From positions 1 to 41,444 of the forward strand of contig JBNGIS010010916.1 of the NCBI GenBank assembly GCA_049999725.1: a stretch of DNA of 41,444 bases, in the 5' to 3' direction. The DNA is from Haplomitrium mnioides (taxonomy: Eukaryota > Marchantiophyta > Haplomitriopsida > Calobryales). Below the pieces are notes generated by a model. That model did no database searches, was not told where the DNA came from, and was given only the letters and a program-made list of their open reading frames with translations. This document shows positions 34,637 through 41,444 of the stretch, one piece after another. The position numbers and the translations under genes are program-made. The number at the start of each line of letters is the position of its first letter. Positions within the stretch are counted from its first letter, which is position 1.

Positions 34637-36521
34637 AAAAATTCTATATCGCGCCCATTCCTCCTACCTTAACACCCAATTGATGTTATTTCAAAGGAAA
34701 GAGGGGACAAAGAACAATCGGGCTCTTTAATGAGATGGCCCAAGAACCTTCGTTAGTGAATTCACGTCTTAACAATCCTGAACTTCTCACCTTGCATTTC
34801 CACACTACTCTCAACCCACCCAAACACAAGTGAGGCCTGCATTCCTTTCAACCACACCCTGAGCAATCACAACTCAATTGACTTCGGGGTACACACCAAT
34901 ACAATGCTTGATGCAAATCTGGTTGCAGATATTCAATGTCACCTCCTATGAACAGGGATGTATGCAATTATTACACAAAAATGAACTTGCAGCATTCTCC
35001 TGCACGTTACGCCCTAACACAACCAAGGCTAATCACTCCTCCAATCACTGGACTGTCAACAGAGCCAGCTACTCCATCACCCAAACCAAGCAGAGCTATC
35101 TAATTCAACCTCTCTAACGAATAGAAATTACAACCCAAGCGTGGAACCCCACCTATTAGCCCTCCTAGACATGTGTAGAACTATCTTCCTCTCTTCCTAA
35201 CTCTCTTCACATCACTCTCCCTACTATTATGTTGCAAATTATCATCAACACTTCAGCTCGACAAAAATTGTAAGTAATGTAGCCCTTGTTTTCTCCCAAG
35301 CTAGCTCGAATTCTCTCTTGGGATCTGCCTCAACCTTCTCAAAACAAGACCCTATTCGTTGAAGTTCTAGACAGAGGTTTGGAATCTGTGTTCCAAATAT
35401 GAGTCCTGATTTTGCAAACATAACACCATAAACAATATCCACACTACTACTCACTCCCCACTCACACACCATGTCTAGATAGTTTTTTAACTTCCATCGC
35501 TAGAAGCCCTGAATTTAGTTCCTCATGATCGGAAGAGGTATTATTTAACTTCCACCTCTGGAAGACAGCCCTCCCAGCTGTTAGATCACCCACTCCACCC
35601 GAGAATTGGCTGGATCTTCCCCGCAGTGCGCAGGCACTAACGTGGCCACTCCTCTCCTTTATTCACAAGATTGTAACACCAGTAGCACTCTCCCAATGCT
35701 TATGGGATTGATCTCCTACACAAACCAAAGCTAAGATGACATGAGGACCCCCCCTTGGCTGCCCCTCACGAAATACAAATCGAAAGAATTCTCCTCTCCT
35801 CTAAGTGTTGGTCCACCTCCAAATGTTGGTTTGCCTTCAAAGATGAGTCCACCTAAGTAGTCTGAGCCTCTAGAGCCTCCCGCTCAACAATTCCTAGAAT
35901 CTACTCAGTCCACCTCCACCTTGTGATGGCCTTCCTTCACGAGTACACCCACTTCACCAAAGGTCTCACTAGAACTCTCTCCTTCGTATTCCGCTACTCT
36001 CTCTGCATAGAAAAATCAGTCCTTGTAGGTTTAGAGCAAGGTAGTCTATCCACGTGCTTGTTTTCCCCCCAGCTTTGACGTTTCATCACCGCCCTTCTTT
36101 GAAGGTCCATGTTTCCCTTATCTGACGATTGAGGGGTGCATCTCGCCTTTTCACACAGCCCGCAAGTGGGTTTTTTTCTAGATTCAGAGTCTGAAATGGG
36201 CGTCACCAGCTACGATTTGTCGTCCTCTTCCTAACAAGACTCATTTCATGCCAATCTGACATATGCAGCTCCATTAATCAAAGTTTGAAGAGATATACCT
36301 TTTCCTTTGTTTTTTCCTTTCTTTAGCTTGAAAGTCCATGAGATTCTTCGGATAACGGGCATCTAGCACATGGCAAATTGGGGGAGCCCATTAGATTCCT
36401 AGGACTCGTAAACCTGTGAGATTCCTTAGACGTCAAGCAGTGGACACATGGCGCTTCAGGGTAGCCCGTTGAATTCCTCGGACTCGGAAACCTGTGAGAT
36501 TCCTCGGACTTCGGACAGTAG

Positions 36522-37372
36522 ACACGTGGTGCTTCGGGGTAGCCCATTGGATTCCTCAGACTCGCCACCCCGTGAGATTCCTCAGAACTGCAGGTCAACT
36601 TCGGATTGTTGGTCAAAGGTGGCGGTCCAACTTCTCTGTGGAAAACGGCGTCGGACGGCGCCCCTTCGGATGACGTAGCACTTTGGACTCCCTGTTTTGC
36701 AGGAAACTTCAAACTCCCTCTTCCGTGGTCAACTTTGGATTTTTGGTCAAAGATGACGGTCCAACTTCCCTATGGAAAACAACGTCAGACGGCACCCCTT
36801 CGGATGATGTGGCACTTCAGACTTTGGACTCCCTGTTCCGTATGAAACTTCGGACTCCCTCTTCTACGGTCAACTTCGGATTTTTGGTCAAAGATGACGG
36901 TCCAACTTCCCTGTGGAAAACGACATCGGACGGCGCCCCTTCGGATGACGTGGCACTTTGGACTTTCGGACTCCCTGTTCCGCAGAAAACTTTGGACTCT
37001 CTCTTCCGTGGTCAACTTCGGATTTTTAGTCAAAGGTGATGGTCCAACTTCCATGTGGAAAACGGCATCGGACGGCCCCTCCTCGGACGCATGGCACTTC
37101 GGGGTGGCCCGTTGGATTCCTCAGACTCGGAAACCCATGAGATTCCTTGGTCGTCGGACAACGGACACGTGGCGCTTCAGGGTAGCCCATTGGATTCCTC
37201 GGACGTTGGACAATGGACACGTGGCACTTTGGGGCAGCCCATTAGATTCCTCAGACTCGCCACCCCGTGAGATTCTTCGGAACTGCACGTCAACTTCGGA
37301 TTGTTGGTCAAGGTGACGGTCCAACTTCTCTGTGGAAAACGGCATCGAGCGGTGCCTCCTCGGACACGTGGC
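36522..37372 (+). promoter_or_regulatory. G-box/ABRE-like motif cluster in the W right LTR
   Basis: ACACGTGGC is at 37165-37173, 37217-37225 and 37364-37372, ACACGTGGT at 36522-36530 and ACGTGGC at 36948-36954. Decayed copies are near 36443, 36673 and 36806. This is the counterpart of the cluster at 29563-30495 and lies in the U3 of the 5' LTR, the one that would drive transcription. Confidence 0.45.
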
Positions 37373-37414
37373 ACTTTGGGGCAGCTTGTTGGATTCCTCG
37401 GATGTCGGATCTTT

Positions 37415-37690
37415 GATAGATTGTTGTTTCGGCTCTCCTTGTTCCTCCTCTGGCCGGACCGTCGATAGATCGTTCTTTTGGCATTCCTTGTTCCTCCTCG
37501 GGCCGGACCGTCGATAGATTGCTGTTTTGGCACTCCTTGTTCTTCCGACCGGACCGTCGATAGATCGTTGTTTCGACACTCGTTGTTCTTCCTGCCGAAC
37601 CGTTGATAGATTGTTGTTTCGGCACTCCTTGTTCTTCTAGCCGGACTGTCGATAGATTGCTGTTTCAGCACTCCTTGCTCTTCCGATTGG
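37415..37690 (+). repeat. 46/49-bp minisatellite in the W right LTR
   Basis: GATA marker positions 37415, 37464, 37513, 37559, 37605 and 37651 give steps of 49, 49, 46, 46 and 46. The left LTR steps are all 46, so the arrays have changed since insertion. Confidence 0.9.
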
Positions 37691-38721
37691 ATCTCCCAAT
37701 TGATCTTTGTTAAGTGGGCTCTCCACTTAGGGAGGTCACTCGGAACCCAGTTAACCGGGCTCCCCACTTAGGGAGGCGGAGTCCCGTTAAGCCCTGCTGA
37801 GGTCCGCCACCTCCTTGTGAAGACTCGCGGACTCCCTTCATCGGGCTGTGACCATCAGCCAGCGGACCTCAGACCCCCTCAGACTGTGTACTTCGGACTG
37901 CGACGGTCGGCCTCCTTCAGACTACGACCGTCGGACTGCAGACCTCGGACTCCTTCCATTGGACTGCGATCGTCGGATTCCTTCGGATTGCGGACTTCAG
38001 ACTCCCAACATCGGGTTGCGGTCGTTGGGTTGCAGACTTCAGACTCCCTCCATTGGACTGCGACCGTTGGATTGTGGACCTCGGACTCCTTCCATCGGAC
38101 TGCCACCGTCCGACTCCTTCGGACTACAAGTACTGAGTGTCGGTTATTTTCTAGAAAGTCATTCTTCCTTATTTCTTCTATATTCTCTTTGATTCAAATT
38201 GCATTACGATTGCCTTGAGCTCCTCTCTCTATCAAGCTATTGCACACCTCAAATGGTCACGAATTGAGGATTTAATGGTCAAAACTGTTGGCTCCTCCAT
38301 TCTGCATCCCGACTTCCACCCCTTTCCTCCGTTCTTTCCCATTTCTGCACCTATGGCTGTGAACTCTGTCTCCCTTGTCTTGCCTTGATAGTAGTCCTCC
38401 CCAGTGATCCTCCTCAACAAGTTTGAAGTGAATCTTGATGCTTGCTTTTCCTTTTTTCTACCGAAGATTTCTTCCGCCTCTGTCTTTTTCTATTCTATCT
38501 TCCACATTCTGCTCTACTTTGGTTTCCTTTGTGGCTTCTCAACCTTTCCCTCTCTATCTTATGACCTCAATCCTTTCCCTCTCTCCAAGCATGTCTTGAG
38601 TCCCTTTGATGTACATTGGAAGCCTGTTTGACCCCAAAACCTAGAATCCACATGGCTTCTCACTTAATTTTTGAAATTTTTTTGAAAATATTACACGAAG
38701 TACCTTCACACCCGGCTAACA

Positions 38722-40569
38722 CTTGTTTGTTTAGATTTGATAACATTTGATAGCAATTCGTGGTATTCAATACAATTTCTAGTTGGTCTTGTTTGTTTAG
38801 TTTTGACAACATTTGATAGCAATTTGTGGTATTCAATACAATTTCTAATTGGCTCCTTGCCTCATTAGAAAACATTACCATGTTTGTTTAACTTCGACAA
38901 CATTTCATGGCAATTTGTGGTGCTGGATAGATATTGCAAGTAGCTCCCTCCTTGACAAGAAAAATAGCTTTGATTGTTCAATTTCAAAAACATTTGAGAG
39001 TAGTTTGTGGTATTTGATAGAATTTGTGGATGTCTCTTTGAGTAATGAGAAACATAGCCTTGTTTGTTCAGTTTCGCAAAGAGTTGATAGCATTTTGTGG
39101 AATTGGATAGAATTTGTTATGGCTCCCATGCCCGAGAAGAAAAAGAAAAGCCTTGTTTGTTTGATTTTGATAACATTCAAGAGCAAGTTGTGGTATTGGA
39201 TAGAATTTGAGGCTTGATTCCTTTGCGACTAAAAACCATAGCCTTGTTGAGTCAATTATAACAACATTCAATAGCAATATGTGGTGTTGGATACAATTTG
39301 TGGGTGGCAAACTTCCTCACAAGAAAACATAGCCTTGTTTGCTAAGTTTTCACAACATTGATAGGAGTTTTTGTAATTGGATAGAATATGTTGTTGGATT
39401 TGTGCCTCAAAAGGAAACATTGCTTTGTTTGTTTCGTTTCAATAAAATTGGATAGTAGTTGCAAGAACTGAAATAATTTTCTGGGTGGCTTTTTGCGAGA
39501 TGAGAAACCATTGATTTGTTTGTTTAGTTTTGACAACATTTGATAGCAATGTGTGGTATTGGATAGAATTTTTGCGTGACTTTGTCCTTGACAAGAAAAC
39601 ACAGCCTTATTTGTTCACTTTCAACCATATTTAAAAGCACTTTGTCTTAGTGGATAAATTTGTGGTTGGCTTCTTTCGAGATGAGAAAACATACCCTTGT
39701 TTTTTCAGTTTTGACAAAATTGGATAGGAGTTTGTGGTATTGGATAAAGTTTGAAGGTGGCTCTATGCTTGATGAAAAAACATAGCTTTGCTTGTTCCAT
39801 TTTGACAACATTTGATAGCTATTTGTAGTGATGGATGGAATTTGTGGGTGGCTACTTGCATGACGAGAAAACCTACCCTTGTTTGTTTAGTTTTGACAAA
39901 ATTTGAAAGGAGTTTGTGGTATTGGATAGAATTTGTGAGTTGCTTCGTGCATGATGAGAAAACATAGCCTTGTTTGCTAAGTTTTGGCAATATTCAATAG
40001 TAGTTTGTAGTATTATAAAAAGTTTGTGGGTGGCTTTGTGGTTGACAAGAAAATATAGCCTTGTTTGTTTTATTTTGATAATCTTTGATAGTAGTTTGTG
40101 GTATATGATTGAATTTGTTAATGACTCCTTGACTAACAATAAAACATAGCCTTGTTTGTTTAGTTTTGAGAACATTCTATAGAAGTTTGTAGTGTTTGAT
40201 AGAATTTATGCCTTTCTCTTAGCATAACCAAAAACCATAGCCTTGTTTGTTGAGTAATGACAATATTCAATACAGGTTTGTGGTGTTGAATATAATTTGT
40301 GGGTGACTACGTGCCTCACAAGAAAAAATACCGTTGTTTGTTCAATTTTGACAACATTTGATAGCAGTTAGTGTTGTTGGATGGAATGTGTAGGTGGCTT
40401 TGTGTTTGACAAGGAAACATAGCCTTGTTTGTTTAGTTTTGAGAAAACTCAACAGCACTTTGCAATACTCAATCGATTGTGTAGGTGGCTCACTAACTTA
40501 TGAGAAGATATAGCCTTGTTTGTTTAATTTTGATAACATGTGATAGCAATTTCTGGTATTCAATACAAA
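38722..40569 (+). repeat. 91-bp satellite array, block D (about 20 monomers)
   Basis: Continuation of block C. After subtracting W and one target copy, its variant monomers follow those of block C by about 1,761 bases (39869 to 27283; 40137 to 27551). The first part holds a partial duplication of a monomer (38722-38850), which explains most of the excess over 1,724. It ends where the copia fragment begins, in the middle of a monomer. Confidence 0.93.
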
Positions 40570-41381
40570 TTGAGTCTAGATCCTAGAACAGTTCAAGCTA
40601 AGCAAGAAATTCAGCGTATACTTCATTAACATCAGATTCTAGAAAAACTTCAAGATACAATTAATGATGCAACATCAGTTACACGACCACATGTAGAAGC
40701 TGCAAATGTTCCAGCAAATGTTCCAGCTAAACTACATAAGCTAAGCTCACTACAACAACAATGCCTTGTGCAAAATGAGAACGACCTACTAGTCATATCA
40801 ATACTCAGTCAATGCAACGACACATAGTAAATCTAGCCATTTCTTCACAACTAACTAAGTCAATACCTATATATGCATTGAAAGATAATTTTTAACACGA
40901 TGAGATCTCTCTTGATTATACGCATACAGGACATGTTTGGAAGAGAAGCACAACTCAACCTCATGATATTTTTTCTTTCTCAAATTCCCAAAATATTTGG
41001 AATGAATTACTAGACCCTAGATCGGTCCAGGAAGCCCAATCAAGAGAAGATTGGCCACAATGGAAAAAAGCCATAAATTCTTAACTCGATTCTCTCATAC
41101 AAAGCAATGTATTCGGTCCAATCATTCCAGCTACTCCAGCAATGCCTCTGATGGGATACAGATTTATAATTGTCATGAAGCGGAATGCTTAAGGCAAAAT
41201 CATAAGATACAAAGCACGCCTTGTCGAAAAAGGCTACACCCGAATTCCAAGCCATGACTTTGATTTAACTTATTTGCTTGTAATGGATACCATTACCTAC
41301 CAATACATGATTTCCTTTGCGCTGGAACATAGATTGGTAATGCATATAATGGATGTTATAACAGCTAATTTATATGAAAGC
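40570..41381 (+). pseudogene. pol: Ty1/copia polyprotein fragment: linker and N-terminal reverse transcriptase
   Basis: Reverse transcriptase copies element RNA to DNA. Bases 41013-41379 are one frame with two stops, TAA 41082-41084 and TAA 41190-41192. It reads SREDWPQWKKAI, then GPIIPATPAMPLMGYRF, RYKARLVEKGYT and MDVITANLY. These are the start, finger domain and first catalytic-motif region of copia reverse transcriptase (known for the family); the Tyr-Leu-rich Y/F-x-D-D motif is not reached. Upstream, about 40603-40710, EIQRILH and SVTRPHVEAANVP resemble the integrase-to-RT linker of copia, in another frame and with a stop. No LTR, integrase core or RNase H is present, so this is an internal fragment embedded in satellite. 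Confidence 0.85.
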
Positions 41382-41444
41382 TGGATAGAATTAAATATGG
41401 ATAGAATTTTTGCGTGACTTTGTCCTTGACAAGAAAACACAGCC
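41382..41444 (+). repeat. 91-bp satellite resumes at the right edge
   Basis: After the copia fragment the satellite restarts at the same monomer position at which it broke off. Bases 41398-41444 are identical to 39560-39606 in block D. Confidence 0.88.

Larger units (their letters stand above)
27902..38721 (-). mobile_element. Element W: long-LTR element with a gutted interior
   Basis: The flanks carry a perfect 5-bp target duplication, CTTGT, at 27897-27901 and 38722-38726, and joining the flanks restores a satellite monomer. The LTRs are 27902-32969 and 34647-38721. The interior is only 1,677 bp and keeps a polypurine tract, a primer binding site and scraps of gag. LTR ends and internal motifs put it in the lineage of Y, Z and S. 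The left LTR has been hit by an X-type solo LTR. The LTRs differ visibly from each other, so the insertion is not recent. Confidence 0.92.
34647..38721 (-). repeat. 5' LTR of W (4,075 bp)
   Basis: Forward reading starts TATCGCGCCC (TG mutated to TA) and ends CCCGGCTAACA. It aligns with the left LTR over its whole length apart from the nested solo LTR and small indels. It carries the 141-bp minisatellite (36600-37310), the 46/49-bp minisatellite (37415-37690) and the CGGACTGCGACC-type repeat (37840-38130). No gene is recognised; open frames at 36606-37316 follow the minisatellite period. Confidence 0.9.

Noticed and set aside
32970-34646. An intact gag-protease in W.
   Set aside because: Only knuckle and acidic-segment remnants are seen; the capsid part is missing and many stops interrupt.
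9448-40569. Many reverse-strand reading frames of 60-140 codons with recurring LNKQGYVFLS, KFYPI and QILSNTTN motifs in the satellite blocks.
   Set aside because: They follow from the 91-bp period: one base over 30 codons, so a frame passes through all three phases, two of them stop-poor. The motifs repeat with the monomer, frames end at random mutations, and there is no start context or conserved length.
40570-41381. A host gene at the right end of the window.
   Set aside because: The readable frame matches copia reverse transcriptase and its linker and contains two stops and a frame change.
1-41444. tRNA or rRNA genes.
   Set aside because: I found no cloverleaf-like A/B box pair with an acceptor stem and no recognisable rRNA core sequence; a covariance-model scan would settle tRNAs.

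Overview
This is a gene-poor, repeat-built stretch of a plant nuclear genome. I see no host gene, tRNA, rRNA or CRISPR. The plant assignment rests on Ty3/gypsy and Ty1/copia proteins of plant type, multi-kilobase LTRs and a long tandem satellite. The nesting depth suggests a large, repeat-rich genome; I cannot name the species or decide between seed plant, fern and lycophyte.

The base layer is a 91-bp tandem satellite, all monomers in one orientation, at least 10 kb and about 110 monomers in total. It survives as four blocks (9448-11990, 19578-21306, 23847-27901, 38722-40569) and a stub at the right edge. Shared monomer variants recur about every 1.56-1.76 kb, so the array has a higher-order structure of roughly 17-19 monomers.

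LTR retroelements have landed in this satellite. Region by region: (1) 1-1789 is the 3' end of a Ty3/gypsy element X (end of integrase plus a 1.14-kb LTR), nested in the gag of element Y. (2) 1790-8365 is the rest of Y: broken gag-protease and a 3.9-kb LTR. Y is itself nested in an older X-type LTR (8366-9447) that sits in the satellite. (3) 11991-19577 is element Z, a reverse-strand relative of Y with gag-protease between two damaged LTRs. (4) 21307-23846 is a solo LTR, S. (5) 27902-38721 is element W, reverse strand, with two 4-kb LTRs, a gutted 1.7-kb interior, a perfect 5-bp target duplication and a nested X-type solo LTR (31437-32602). (6) 40570-41381 is a piece of Ty1/copia polyprotein (linker and reverse transcriptase) with satellite on both sides.

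Y, Z, S and W are one lineage by their LTR ends and internal blocks. Where gag-protease is preserved (Y and Z), the reading frame ends just before the polypurine tract, with no reverse transcriptase, RNase H or integrase. This makes them non-autonomous gag-protease elements with giant LTRs, which would need enzymes from another element. Their LTRs carry tandem minisatellites and many ACGTGGC / ACACGTGG motifs upstream of a putative TATA box. All coding regions here are broken by stops or frameshifts, so nothing in the window looks able to move alone. One 100-N gap (328-427) is probably an artefact, since its two flanks are copies of each other.
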